Shown here: positions 14,991-26,972 of the stretch, one piece after another
Position numbering within the stretch: the stretch's first letter is position 1
Layout: the number at the start of each line of letters is the position of its first letter
Assembly: GCA_013398275.1 (NCBI GenBank)
Contig: VZSE01009546.1
Location: forward strand, 2,813,385-2,877,384
DNA: 64,000 nt
Source of the DNA: Promerops cafer
Taxonomy: Eukaryota > Chordata > Aves > Passeriformes > Nectariniidae
Direction of reading: 5' to 3'
Notes under the pieces: generated by a model
Told to the model about the DNA's origin: nothing
What the model saw: only the letters and a program-made list of their open reading frames with translations
Database searches by the model: none
Translations under genes and position numbers: made by a program

Positions 14991-15972
14991 CAAACTGCTT
15001 CCTGGACTCTCTGCCTTTGAGTTTTGTGCAAGGAATGGGATCAGAATTTGGCCAATATTATTTTCCAATTTAGAAATCAACTTGCCACCTGCAATCAATA
15101 TGTCACCTGCAGATCAAAGAAAAAATTCCCTGCAATGTTTATGGAAGATTATTAATTGCTTTAGCGTTCATTTTTACCACTATTTTACTTGGCTTCAGGT
15201 TCTTCGGGAGTACAAATGAGGGCTCTGTTTCAGTGTCTGAACAGCTTGCCCCTCCTCTACAGGCTTAGGGAAGTAACAGTCAGATTTACTTCATGGAGAG
15301 GACTGAAGAGTTCACCTTGGTTTGTAATTGGCATAGAAAGGTTTCTTCAGGACAAGGATTCATTAGCCAAAGCTGTAGCTTCCATGGGAGCACTGTACTT
15401 GCTGGTTGTGCTCTTATATAAGCAATGATGCTGGAAAGCCAGAGAAGCTCCCCAGCTTGGGGGGCAGGGGAGAGGAGAGTCAGAAGACCCTTACTAAATT
15501 GCTTGCAAATGTTTTGGGTATTTGACCATCTACTTTGCTAACTGAGAGACAGGGCAAGAAAGCAGGGGAACATTAAGGGAGCAAGGATAAATAACATTTT
15601 CCCACTGACTGTAATTGCACATGCTGCACAACTGTCAAGACGTAACAGTATAATTTACCCAAATGAAAAATTTCCTAGGAGTCCCATTAGTTGTCAAAGG
15701 CTGGTGAAGTGTAAGAGCACTATTTTTAAAGTTAACCTACCAGAATAAATCCATTTGTATAAGCATTAGCATTCAGCAGCACAAATTTTCCAGTATCCTG
15801 AAAGTCCATGTATTTACAAGATCCAAGTCCGAATTTCTGAGCCGCAGTATGGCAAGGACAATGACAGTGCTGTGAGTGGAAAAGAGTCAACAAGGGCCAC
15901 TTATTTGCATGTGTTTGTGAAAAGAAACACATCACATATATTTGTGTTCTTGTTGTGTGAGCCTTGTCCCAA

Positions 15973-16541
15973 TGTCATGGTTTTAACCCCAGCTGGAGAC
16001 TAAGGACCATGCAGCCACCCCTCAACCCCCTCTCAATTTCCTCCCAAGCCCCGGTAGAATGTGGAGGCGAATCAAAGTAAAACTTGTATGTTGAGATAAG
16101 AACAGTTTAATAGTTGAAATTAAAGTAAAACACAGTAATAATGGTAAATAATAATGATAATAAAAAGGGGGAAAAAAAAGTGATGCAGAATGCAATTGCT
16201 CACCACCGACAGACTGATGTCACCTTCCTTCCTGAACCCAGATCAACCTCCCTTCCAGGTAGTTCCCCCCATCTTATACACTGGGCATGACGTTCTATGG
16301 TGTGGAATATCCCTTTGGTCAGTTTGGGACACCTGTCCCAGCTGTGCTCCCTCACAGTTTCTTTTGTGCACCTCCTCACTGGCAGGGCATGAGACAAGGA
16401 AAAAAATATTCTTGACTTGGGATAAACATGACAAAAACTTAAAACATCAGTGTATTATCGACACCATTCTCATTCTGAATCCAAAACAGCGCTTTAACAG
16501 CTACTGAGAAGAAACTGACTACCCTAGGTGAAACCAGGACA
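15973..16541 (-). mobile_element. Solo LTR of an avian endogenous retrovirus (ERVL-like family)
   Basis: The element begins TGTCATGGTTTTAACC and ends GAAACCAGGACA, so the ends form an imperfect inverted repeat with TG...CA borders. The interior has the family's AT-rich block (GACAG/GAACAGTTTAATAG, then TAATAATAATGATAAT-like runs). It also has the conserved stretch around GGAATATCCCTTTGGTCAGTTTGGG. The reversed ATTAAA polyadenylation region shows that its transcriptional sense is the minus strand, opposite to TMEFF1. No internal viral genes and no clear target-site duplication are visible. The family name is from memory of bird repeats and should be taken as approximate. Confidence 0.8.
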
Positions 16542-18699
16542 TGCCCTGAATTCCTCCAACTGGCAGTAGAGACATTAGACATTAGACCTCCTTTCTCCAA
16601 GCAGCCACTGATTTTCCATTAGCCTGTAGGGACATCAGAGTCCCAGGCCTCTCCTGCTGTCAGATTTGGCTGAAATTGCCCAGTGAGTGCAAAAGTTATA
16701 GGAACAAACCAACCTGTCTGGAAAGTTGCAGCTCCTGCATAGCCTTAGTTTCCTTAGAGACTGAAATTGATAATATATGTTTTAATCAATCTTGCTGTAA
16801 ATATGCTATATGAGCGTGTCCCTTTTCTAATATTTTATTTTAATTTTATGTAAAAATATGCAATGACATGCTTACTTTTTTATAATGGCCTTGCATAATC
16901 ATAGTCAATAATTTTTTGTAGTAAGACATGTTCTGCTTTGTAAGCAAGTTTTGAAGTCAGTGCCCTGGAGAGCTGCTGACAGAGAAGCACACCAGACCCA
17001 GGTCCTGAAGGCCAGATTGCTATACTGCCTGACCTTGATACAGAAGTGTTTATGAGAGAGGAAATAATTCCAGGTACCCACCACATCTATCCCTGTCTCC
17101 AACCAACTGCACAGCTTGTCGATTTGTACCATTTGATTACATATTCACCTACAGATTATATAGAATTTCTGAAGTATTGTCAAAGCTTTTAATATAAGAA
17201 AGAAGTGCCTTAACTTCCTCTGCAAGTACTTTTTTTCCCTTGATGGAAACAGAAATGTACCACTGGCTGCACCCAATATTTTGATGGAGCTGTCATACAA
17301 ACATTCATCGCTATGGCACTTTTCCTTACTTTTTTCACACTGAATAGAGTTAGTCTCAGGCACACTAGCAATGTGAATATTGCAGTGTGGGAGACTCTCG
17401 GGTTCAAAGCCAGTCTTGTTACTTTGCTGTGTGAGTGCTAGTTGTTAAAAATTGCTGTGGTTTCCTATTGTGTTTGAGAATACTAATTGCTTCAGCAGCA
17501 TGTATGCACTCAGTTTTCCTCTGTTCAAAAAGGAGACTATGGTGATTTGAAATGTAAAAGTATAATCATCCTAGATAAATTGGACAGCACTTAAGCAATC
17601 AAAAGCTAATGCAGTCTTGTAAAAGTAGTTTTCTGGAAATATTTCAAGCTTTATTCACTCAGATAGCATTTTTAAGAGCCAAAGCACAGCTTTATTTTTT
17701 TCTTTCTGCACAATTGAGCATTAAATATTGCACTGGGACACAGCAAAACAGGTTTTGCTATCCTTTAATACTTCCTAAGATTGTTTTCAAAACAGCAGTT
17801 TTGCAATCAGCCACACAAGCCATCCATCAATTGACCAATTAAAAAAATGTGGGAGTATTTGCATGCTTTTAGATTACAGTTGTCTATGGTTTTTTAGGCT
17901 AAATTAATTTTAACAATTTTGTTTCTTTTTAAATTTTTTTTCATATAACCTCTTGGCTGTCCCAATGAATTGTTTTCTGTTAAATCAAGTCTGAAAGAAA
18001 ATGATACCATATCATGTCACAAAAAGGACATTTAAGTGACTTTTAACTGGTTTAATTATTTAAAGCTTACATTTGTTTTAGATTTTCTTGTGTTACGTTT
18101 TCATTTTTCTCTTTTTCTTCTCTGATTGCCTTTAAAAATTCTTTTTGTTGTTCTTCTCTTTCCACTCTCCACATTCTTAATTTCTTATAATTTTTTTTAC
18201 TAAGCTGTCACCTCAAATCAATGGCAACAGCCATCTTCAAAGGGGATATGCAGTGTCTGAAGGGCATCCTTCTTCTCCCTGAATTATTTCCCAGTAGTTT
18301 GTCTTATTTTCTGTTTTCTTTTCCGAAAAACATAATTTTTCATTTGAACAAGATAGTATGACCTATTCTGTCTTGCTTTGCTTTGTTTAACACAAGCATT
18401 ATTTATTTGGACAAGTAATTGCTAATTTTGTCTGAGGGGCTTGTCTGCTCTCTTTTTCTTCACCCATAACCTATGACAATTTCTGAGAAGAAAATCAGCA
18501 AACATAAACTCTACAATGCAAATTACTGTGATTTACATAATCCACAAGTGCTGAAACATGAGGATAATAAAATGCTCTGGAAAACGTAATGCAGAGGTTG
18601 TTTATTAATTACCAAATAAATGGTAATCTCAGATTTTGTCAACTTACTTGGGAAGCTCGTGGTTGCAGTGTTTTAGTAATATTTTGTTCTCTAACTGAT

Positions 18700-18990
18700 G
18701 AAGCAGGACAAGCCTCTTTCTCCTTTGGTTGCAGTGCTAAAGCCAGCAATGTCCCAAGGAGGGCAACAAGGATGGGGAAGGGTCAAGGATCTAGACAGGA
18801 AGCCACACAAGGAGTGGCTGGGGTCACTTGGTCTGTTCAGCCTGGGGAAGAGAGACTGAGGGGAGACCTCCTCATGGTCTGCAGCTTCCTTACAAGGGGA
18901 AGCAGAGGGGTAGGCACTGATCCCTTCTCCCTGGTGAACAGTGACAGGATCTGATGGAAAGGCATGAAGCTGTGTCAGGGGAGATGTAGA
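18700..18990 (+). mobile_element. CR1 LINE fragment (3' region, sense)
   Basis: The stretch contains the CR1 landmarks in sense order: 'AGGGCAACAAGGATG', 'GTTCAGCCTGGGGAAGAGAGACTGAGGGGAGACCTC' (interrupted in quotation only by length limits), 'GTGAACAGTGACAGGATCTGATGGAAAGGCATGAAGCTGTGTCAGGGG'-like sequence. It is truncated at the 5' end, as is usual for CR1, and lacks the terminal octamer repeats. No coding capacity remains. Confidence 0.85.
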
Positions 18991-18999
18991 TATTTTTAA

Positions 19000-20860
19000 G
19001 GTATTTTTTCCTTATATATACCTTTCCTAGGTATTAGGAAGTTCCCACAATTATGCTTTCTGTTCACAGCCTGGGTGAAACAGCTCTGGAAGCATTTGCA
19101 TGACTTCCTGCAGGAATGGCTGTTCTGAATGTACTTTGAAAAGCTGTGGGATGGAGCTGAGCTTGTAGATTAAGACATCTAAATGTAAATGTTTATGTAT
19201 AGATGTGTGCATGTGAGCTAAGTGTCTGAACCAATGTCAGAGTCACTGTAGGTGACAGAAATCTGAAGTGACTGAAGCCACTACCAGATGGGATGCTCGT
19301 ATGTCTGCAAGGGATTGGTAGGATTTACAGGAGAATTGAGCAGTTTTGTTCTGAGTAGCAGCAGGAGGTGAGCAGAGGTATTCCAGGGACACCCAAAATA
19401 TTTCCCTGGATAATCTTTTTTGCAGTGCCATTCAAACTCTCCTGGTTGAAGTGGGCAGGCTGTCTTTGGGAAGCATGGGATCAGAGGCCTGGCTCTGAGT
19501 ATCATCTTTGTTGTGTGGCAAAGGTTGTGACTGGCAGGTAAAGGTTTATTCAAGAGTTTGATTTAAGACTCAGATTATTACTGTACTTGTCATGTAAGCA
19601 CCTGAGCTTTATAATTCCCTTTATAAGGGAAAGATTTTGTTGGGTGTTTTTTTTTTTTCCCCATGAAATTCTCCATTCATTTATAAATAATTTGGCAAAA
19701 CCAAAAAAAAAAAAAGCCAGTGATTTGTCCAAGCCAATCCAGAGTCATAAGATTGACCCCAAAACTGAGCAGGTTATAGGTTTTTTGTTAATCAGATTTT
19801 GCCTTCTCTGACTCTGTTTTGTGGTCCTGAGAGCTCATTCAGTCATAACATCACTATCTCCAGTAGACTTTGTGTGCTCTAACATATCCTCACACAACAT
19901 AATTTCTCTTGAGCCCTTTTCCAAACCAGTGTTGATTCAACTCAGCTGTTCTTACAGCTCTGGGGGTTCTATTAAGCTGTAGAGTTCTGTAGAGCTGTAG
20001 AGTCTGTTCGTAAACAGACTGTTTACAAACTCTGCCAGGTCTGTCCATGTGTATGTGTCTATATATGACCTCCAGGAGAGGTCGTATATCCTCATTTAAA
20101 GCTTGGCTTCACAAAGAAGGAGGACAGAAAAGCTTTGCCTTTTCCCTCTAATGCAAATGGTGGAAATTGCTTTCCCTTTATTACCAAACCCACAGGTCAA
20201 GAGCAAAAGGCAACAAGGGGTCCTGACACCTCTACTGTTTGGAATCTTACCCCTAGAAAATGAAAACAGATAGACGGGGAGGCAGAGAGATTTTTTTCTC
20301 AGGCGCAGCTGCGATATTCACATGCTCACTTTCATGTGGGAAAGGTATTTTTTGGTTCCTTATATCCATTCATCATTACTATGTACTATTGCCAACCCCA
20401 GGAGAAACATGTGCTTTGAAAAAGCAAAGCAAACAGATTTGCCCATCTTAGATTTTACTTTATTCTTGAGGTATCCAGATGGAAACAACATGTTTGATAT
20501 ACATAAAGCTGCAAATTTGATTTCATCTTCAGGTTCAGCATTTTGACACATGTAATTTACCTTATAACAAGAGCCTCAGAGCAATGCATTTTGAGGTCAC
20601 AGGCAAAAATCCAATCTACAGCTGCTGGTATTGAGATGTACTTCACATTCTCTGAAAGAAGTCAAAATGGAGAAGACTTTTCCTTATTATTAGTGATGTA
20701 ACAAATTTTTACAAAGTGAATTCTTTTCAACAGAGCAAAAAGGACAAACCCAAAAGACCTTGCTGTGGGTCTTTGCAAGCTGCTCTGTGCCAGTCAGGCC
20801 TCACACAACCAGGAAGTGTATTGGCTGAACAGATACTAGCAAATCACTTTTAATACCTCA
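19000..20860. other. Intronic DNA with an inverted forkhead-type motif pair
   Basis: There are no exons or recognised transposons here. Poly-T and poly-A runs lie near 19649-19715. The notable feature is the palindrome GTAAACAGACTGTTTAC at 20010-20026, described under findings. The rest is unremarkable AT-rich sequence. Confidence 0.6.
20010..20026. promoter_or_regulatory. Possible paired forkhead-factor site (perfect palindrome)
   Basis: GTAAACAG and its exact reverse complement CTGTTTAC are separated by one base. GTAAACA is the classical forkhead core, so the site could bind two forkhead proteins. It also overlaps a 7-bp stem with a 4-base loop (GTCTGTT/AACAGAC, 20002-20019). Function is only inferred from the motif. 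Confidence 0.3.
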
Positions 20861-21060
20861 TTTCAGGTCTTTGGAGATTAATTTTATCATAAATTTGGAA
20901 GCCTGATTTAATTGCGCTAATTATATTTTCTCTTGGGAATTGATGGATTACTACCTAGCATATTCTCACTGTGCGTAATGAATCACACTGAGGCTTTCTC
21001 TTATTTACACCTGCTGAAAGTCAAGAAAACGAGTTACAATATGCATTAAAGAAACATGCA
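20860..21060. promoter_or_regulatory. Conserved-looking noncoding stretch with paired homeodomain motifs
   Basis: The stretch contains TTAATTGCGCTAATTA (20908-20923), a near-palindromic pair of TAAT-type homeodomain sites around a GCGC centre. It also has further TAAT/ATTA cores, CACCTG (E-box) and TGCGTAATGAATCA. CpG dinucleotides survive in the middle of AT-rich DNA. Such density is common in developmental enhancers, but no alignment could be run. Confidence 0.3.
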
Positions 21061-22439
21061 AGAAATTACCCTAAACAATTTGCTACATATTCTTGCTCCT
21101 CTCATGGATCTGTTCTTACGATGATGATTCTGCTCTTCTGGAAATAATTGCAGAAACTCCGTTTTAATTTTCTGTCTGTGGGGAATTAACTGAAAAGAGA
21201 GCACATTTCAGATATGCAAGACATCTACAGCTCCTCCTCGCATCACTGTATTAACATCCATCCACCCATCCATGTGTATTCATTTTTGAACTGAATGCTG
21301 TGGATGCAGAAGTAATTATGGCCACTACACTTCCCAGTGCTTGTGATTCCATCAGATGTAATCATGCACATGTTGGAGGCCTGATTTCACTGCTGCTGGA
21401 ATTTGCCACTGAATGGAATAAGGGATTAGGTGACATCCTGTCATAGAATAAAGTTCATCTCTCATGTTCAAGTGCCAATCACCAGGATATCTTGTTTTTG
21501 TACAACTTTGGAAAATCATGTTGTCTCCTGGTCTCTGCATGACCTTTCCTGCTCAGTGTTCATTTAATGCCATAAAGCTTATAATCAGTATTTATAGTTT
21601 ATGTGGAAAGAAAAACAGTCCATGCCTAAAATGAAGTAACCATTAAATGTCCTTTCTGTCCTCTTAATTCCTCCTGTGGAATAAAAAAAATACCCAAAAG
21701 TATTTTTTTTCTTGGGGTGAGGGAGGTTCACAAGGGCTAATTCTGCACCCCCATCTTCATATCCTTGTAGTTTTGTTCTGAAATCTTTCCCTTTCTCTCT
21801 GGCTTTGGAAGGAAGAGCAATAGCTAAGCTACAGAAAAGTACATTTCAAGTTCAGCCTTGATGCTGAACTGCTATCTGGCCTCTCTTTCTGAGCCCACCA
21901 CGTCCTTCCCCTCTGCAAAAAAGCGAGGTCCCTTGCCCACCACTGTGGTGAAGGGGCTCCTTTCTGGATGTTTGTGTGCCCTCTCCACACTGGGGGAACA
22001 CCAATATTGAGGAAAAGTCTGCTCTACGCTGCTTAGGCAGTTGGACATTGTGTTGACTCACAGAAATTCACACAGGAGTTGCAGCTGCCGAGGGGTTTCT
22101 TCTGTGGGTCGGGAGCACGGGGTAGGATGTTGCAAAGCACTGAGTGCAGTGTGCTCAGCTGAGAGCTGAGCAGGAGGGACCAACGTGTCATTCTTTTCCT
22201 GACCTGATGAACACAGTATTTTGAAAGCAGTGCCTGCTCTAATTTGACTGTGTGGTTATTCCTTTTTAAAACTGCATTTCTCAAATGTGGTATGACCTAA
22301 AGGTGGGCCCTTCTTTCAGCTATGACAATCATTTCCCCTTAATTAATTTTGATAGTTTGTTCATCTTTGTGGAACAGATCTTCATGAAAAGAAAGAAAGG
22401 CACATTTCCTTCAGGAGCGAGTTATGAACACATTAAATT

Positions 22440-22640
22440 GAAAAGCTGCAATGTTCTGTCACATTAGCTTGGTCCCTACAACGCAGCAGTCACGCTTGAT
22501 GAACGGCGACATTAGGAATAACATTAGAGAACACAGGCACGGGGTTGTGATGGCAACCAGGATACCTATCTGCCCATTGTTACAGACATTGCCCTCCTCA
22601 TTTATGGCTTTGGGAGTGATGGACATATAGAGGGAAAAGA
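22440..22640. promoter_or_regulatory. Conserved-looking noncoding stretch with RFX X-box-like palindrome
   Basis: Within about 90 bases, several CpG dinucleotides are kept (ACGCAG, CACGCT, AACGGCGAC, GGCACGG) in otherwise CpG-poor intron. It includes GGTTGTGATGGCAACC (22543-22558), which differs from the ideal RFX X-box palindrome GTTGCCATGGCAAC at two positions. A direct repeat of ACATTAG lies just upstream (22508-22528). The pattern suggests a constrained cis-regulatory element about 1.7 kb before the first coding exon seen here. This is inference only. Confidence 0.35.
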
Positions 22641-22801
22641 ATCAATATGTTTCTAATTTTTTCTCACAGTTGACAAAAAAAAAAAGTAGATTATAACTGG
22701 GCTTTCCATGGACCTGTAACCCTGTAACTTCAGTGCCATGAAAAAATACATAATTATGATATGTTAAATGTAGAAGCATGTGACAAAAGTGGTAAAAGTT
22801 A

Positions 22802-22847
22802 TTACAGCAATTATTGTTTATTTATTACAGTAATTATTGTTTATTTA
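22802..22847. repeat. 23-bp tandem duplication
   Basis: Two adjacent copies of TTACAGCAATTATTGTTTATTTA differ at one base (C/T). The low divergence implies a recent local duplication. It lies in intron 1. Confidence 0.85.
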
Positions 22848-24258
22848 TTTATATAAATGATATGTGTGGGCATATAATGTCACATAAACACATAGGAGCA
22901 GTTTTCCAGTGTCTATCACTGTCATACCAAAGTGCTGATATTGCTGTGAGGAGGAGGCTGATTGCCTATTTAAGGCTCTAAGTGGCAGCGAGGATTATTT
23001 TCTTCTGCTTTTGACCTACCTTTCCCCATTTCTGAATGGCTGGTGTTCAGTTCTTTATTTAAGCCAGTTTTCTGGATAGGGCTTGCTTATTAAAAGTCAC
23101 AGACATTATTTTAAATCACACTGCTGTCAGTGAATCTCTTTAGTGGATCATACTTGCTATGGAGTCCTGAAGGTTTCTGGCTTGAACCGTAGCACAGACA
23201 TCTTTGAATGATATCCTCTGATTTCACTGCACACTTAACAGTGTCAGGAGATTTTTCCAGAGACCTTGGTGCTATTTTCACCTTTTCATTGGAATCAATA
23301 GTACCAGCACTGTTCCCACACAGCCTGATGAGGTCACATTTAGGCAGATGCTGACCACTTCTATTATCCCACTTGTGCTTTTTTTGCTCTCTTTCCTATA
23401 TATAATTCAAATCAAATACATATTTCAAAAGAATATATTTATTCTCTTTTAAAACTAGCCTTGGATTGTGATGTCCAAAAAGAGCTTGAAGCTAGTTAGG
23501 AGGCGTTTGTGCTGGAGGTAGTGCCTATGCAGTGGATGTGTAAAGCCCCTTGGTTTCCCTCTTGCCAGCTGTGCCTCTGCTGCAAGCTGACTGTGACAGG
23601 AGCTGCCACTTGTGCTCCATATTTTTATGCAGGAGCTAAGACTCAGATCTCTGGTTCATTACTCTGGCTCCTACAGTGCAAGCAAATTATAACAGTTTAA
23701 ACACAGTTGGGTTTATTTTTAGTCTGAAGGATAACAACGTGGCCATGGCAGAGACTGGAAAACCAGGCAGAGAAATTCTGATGGTTCAGATTTTCTACTT
23801 CCTCAGGACCTTTGTGGAGAGTAAAGCAAAAAGAGGTAGCAAGTGAGAAACATAGGCTATAAGCTGTGTAAAGCTCCTGATTCTGACTAGAAACAACTTC
23901 TGTGGAGAAGGGTTTTACACTGTGGCATCCCCATCAGGGTAAACACGGAAGCGAATTTGGGTAGCACAAATACATGCTTTCTGTGTATCTGTTTATGTGG
24001 TGAATCAGAATTTAGTCACAACCACTCTCCCAGCCAGGCAAAGCTGCCTATGGGGAGCAGGACCTGCCCCTGGAGAGGAGCCCAGGGGCAGGGCTGAGCC
24101 CATGCAGGGCAGCCTGGGGAACAGCTCTGGCATTTTTCCTTTAATTTCTACATGGGAGTAAGGCAGCAGGAGTGCTCAGAGTGTATAAGGACAAGGAAGT
24201 CCTCAAAATAACCCAACTTACAATTTATTTTCTGTCTCATTTTTCTATTTTTCTGCAG

Positions 24259-24368
24259 AGTTAAATGTACGGGAATCTGACGTAAGAGTGTGTGATGAAT
24301 CGTCATGTAAATATGGAGGAGTGTGCAAGGAAGAGGGCGATGGCTTGAAATGTGCGTGTCAGTTCCAG
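24259..24368 (+). CDS. TMEFF1: TMEFF1 coding exon (EGF-like half of follistatin module 1)
   Basis: This exon of 110 nt enters in phase 1 (the preceding exon supplies one base) and ends on a codon boundary. It follows a TTTTCTGCAG acceptor and precedes a GTAAGG donor. After the split codon for Glu it encodes 36 residues starting LNVRESDVRVCDESSCKYGG and ending CACQFQ, nearly identical to vertebrate TMEFF1 as I know it. The cysteine pattern (C-x4-C-x5-C-x8-C-x-C) is the N-terminal FOLN/EGF-like half of a follistatin domain. The protein is a type I membrane protein of brain and embryo. It can inhibit Nodal signalling through the co-receptor Cripto and has been reported as a neuronal restriction factor for herpes simplex virus entry. 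The TMEFF1 rather than TMEFF2 assignment rests on RESD...VCDESSCKYGGVC. Confidence 0.96.
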
Positions 24369-25866
24369 GTAAGGGCTGCTCACCTTTTTGTTTGCCATTT
24401 CTAACAAATCCTTCAGGTTTATTGAAGTATTTGCAGAGTCACTGCTTCAAAAATTCCGCTCAGCAACAGGCTAATGGACTCTAGCCATGAGCTCCTTTTT
24501 CAATGGCACTGATTGGATCAGATAACAGCAAGGTCACCAGTGATCATAAAGGTTATGAGTTAGAACAATGAATTAGTCCTGCTCAGGGGGAAAAAAAAAA
24601 AAAAAAGGATAAAAATGTCTTCTGAAGTTTTAAAAAGGAGTAAATTGCAGGTTCAATTTTTTGTCGGTTTTTGCGCCTGAAGTTTACAGTTTTTTTAACT
24701 ATCATGACGATTCTTCTTCCTTCCTGCCTTCAACTTTTTTAGAGAAAAATACAGCAGTTCTTTAGTTTCACAGTTTATAGCCAGGACAAATGTATCAAAT
24801 ATTATGTACAAGACTCATGGTAAAACTGGAAGAGTGTTATCAGCAAACCCTGGAGTGGCCTGTCTTTCAGTGTTTTAAAAATAATTGTGTGTTCTGTTTC
24901 CAATAAATAATAAATCAAGGGGAACCAGAATAGCAATGGTGTGTATATGATCTTACACTGGTTTTGGATTCCAGTGTTTCAGAGCTGGCTTTTGGTAGGG
25001 TGCTGTTCACCTGTGCTGGGGACATTGTTCTAGCTGCCTTTTAAAGGGAGAAAAAATTCTTATGAGACGAGGCTTTTTCATCTGTCTCAGTCTGTCTGTA
25101 ACAGTTATTTATGCAAAATAGTAAAATCAAAGCTCAGTAATGATTAAAAAAAAATGGAAAGAAATACAACCGAGATAACCAAAGGTTTCATTTATTTTCT
25201 ATAGGTGGTAAATGTTGTGACTTCTTAATAACCAGGTCTTGAAGACATAAAAAAAAGAACTAGTCCGTGTAATAAACTTACTTTGTTTTCAAGAGTGCAT
25301 TTTTTTAAAAAGCATTGTTTTTAAACTACTTGCATGTTTACTTGTACTTCTTGAAAAATTTATTGTATACTGTTAGGAAAGAAGTCTATGGATGAGGGGA
25401 AGACACTGTGTTTTTCAGGCATAGAAGGTTGAAAATCTTCCTGTAACTCTCAAATTTAATTGAGCTTACTCAATTTGCTGCAACTAGCAGCACCAAAATT
25501 TCCAGGCAACAAACACCCAGCCCAAACTGTTAGATTTTTCACATGCGAGACTATCTGAGAGCTAGCTGATTTTTTTCTGATATTGCAAGGTTTTGAAAGG
25601 AAAATAGACACATTTTTGTGTATAGTGGTTCAGCTGAAGAGGCACTGAAAGGAAGATGTAGGAATATCAACCTGTTCTTGCAGAAGTGTGTTTCCTATTA
25701 ATCACAGAGCTGGATAACTGTGCCACTGGTCCCATCCAGCAAGGCATTTCTTATGTTGCTAAAATTGTAATTTTTAGAAAAATGTACCCTAACAAGAGAG
25801 ATGCTAAATTAAATTGATCTGGGATCCAGGGTGTGGTCAGGTGAAATGTTCCTGACTGAGAGGAAA

Positions 25867-26202
25867 TCACAGAATCCACGAACATGCTGAGTTGAAAGGG
25901 GCGCACAAGGGTCATTGAGGCCAGTTCCTGGCCCTGCACAGGATACCCCAGGAGCCCCAGAGCACTGTCCAAACACTTCTTGAACTCTGTCAGGCTGGTG
26001 CTGTGACCACTCTCCTGGGGAGCCTGTTCCAGTGCCCAGCCACCCTCTGGGTGAAGAACCTTTTCCTGATATCCAACCTAAACCTCCCCTGACACAACTT
26101 CAGGCCATTCCCTTGGGTCCTGTCACTGGTGACCACAGAGATCAGTGCCTGCCCCTCCTCTTCCCCTCACGAGGAAGTTGTAACTGCAGTGAGGTCTGCA
26201 TG
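25867..26202 (-). mobile_element. CR1 LINE 3' end (antisense)
   Basis: The + strand opens with the antisense of the CR1 terminal repeat (TCACAGAATC). It then runs through the typical 'GGTCATTGAGGCCAGTTCCTGGCCCTGCACAGGA', 'GAGCCTGTTCCAGTGCCCAGCCACCCTCTGGGTGAAGAAC' and 'CCTCACGAGGAAG...TGCAGTGAGGTCT' landmarks (shown in parts). It is one of the better preserved CR1 copies here, consistent with a younger avian subfamily, and is 5' truncated. Confidence 0.9.
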
Positions 26203-26439
26203 ACAGAGGGGTGTTTTGGGGAGCAGAAGGGCAGAACTAATCACAGCCACCCCTGAACTAAGGCTGAGACTGGCACAAACTTTCTTCAGATTAGGGAAAA
26301 TAGATGACAAATTTCAATGTTGTTTGCAACAGCTGTAATGTCATGGCAGCAAGAGCTCTGCAGGATGAAATGACTTGTCCTGTATTTTGGATGAGTTTTA
26401 CAAAACCTGAATGAAAAACTGATCAACACCTAGTGAGTG

Positions 26440-26930
26440 TGTTATGAACCAGCGGGGGAGGTAAGATGGGGTGAGGTGGGGTGAAGAGAGAGAGAGACAT
26501 TATGGGGCTCTTTTCCAATCTCCGTAAGAAAGGCTTGACAGCAATCAGTTTAAGAAGATAACTGCTTTAATAGGAGAGAATAGGAAAAGGAGCAAAGTCA
26601 CAGTGAGCAAATCTTACAACCCATTCAGATGTTGGAAACTCTGAAATCACGCAGCACTGGATGGAACTCGGATGGATTTTCTCATGGCACACTGTGCTGA
26701 GCAGATCCTGTGCATGAAGAGATGTTCTCCCTTTTGGCCATTTGAGGTATTAGAGGACTTCCTCACAAGAAAACAACTTCACTCCTAAAGGGTGCTTGCA
26801 GGAGAACTTTGGGTTGTACTGTACCAATTCACTAAAGGCTTACCAAACTGTAAAAAAAGAATCCCTTTACTTTTCATTTTCTATCCTCAGGACAGAACCT
26901 GCAAATTTAAAACATCACACAGGGACTTAA
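26440..26930 (-). mobile_element. Possible degraded LTR (unclassified)
   Basis: The stretch starts TGTTATGAACC and contains GGGGTGAGGTGGGGTGAAG and then AACTGCTTTAATAGG. The latter read backwards gives an ATTAAA polyadenylation-like core, an arrangement seen in reversed bird LTRs. I could not find a matching 3' inverted end or target-site duplication, so the call and its right border are weak. Confidence 0.3.
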
Positions 26931-26938
26931 GGAGAATT

Positions 26939-26972
26939 GAGAATTATCTATTGAACAGAGAATTATCTATTG
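26939..26972. repeat. 19-bp tandem duplication
   Basis: GAGAATTATCTATTG occurs at 26939-26953 and again at 26958-26972, separated by AACA. It is a short local duplication in intron 2. Confidence 0.85.

Larger units (their letters stand above)
1..24258 (+). other. TMEFF1: TMEFF1 intron 1, 3' part
   Basis: This is the sequence upstream of the first recognisable coding exon. That exon begins in phase 1, so a coding exon must lie further 5'. No GC-rich signal-peptide exon, CpG island or promoter is visible here, so I read the whole stretch as intron. All open frames are short, lack homology I recognise and are often broken by repeats. Repeats and possible regulatory stretches inside it are listed separately. 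The remaining parts (roughly 1-5780, 6560-15970, 16550-18700 and 19000-20000) look like ordinary AT-rich intronic DNA with short homopolymers. A regulatory alternative first exon cannot be excluded by eye. Confidence 0.75.

Noticed and set aside
17390..17420. GGTTCAAAGCC resembling a tRNA T-loop
   Set aside because: The flanking bases do not form a T-stem, and no acceptor stem or D-arm with A/B box spacing is present.
1..24258. Search for TMEFF1 exon 1 or an alternative promoter
   Set aside because: No CpG island, GC-rich signal-peptide frame or phase-1 donor after a plausible start codon could be recognised.
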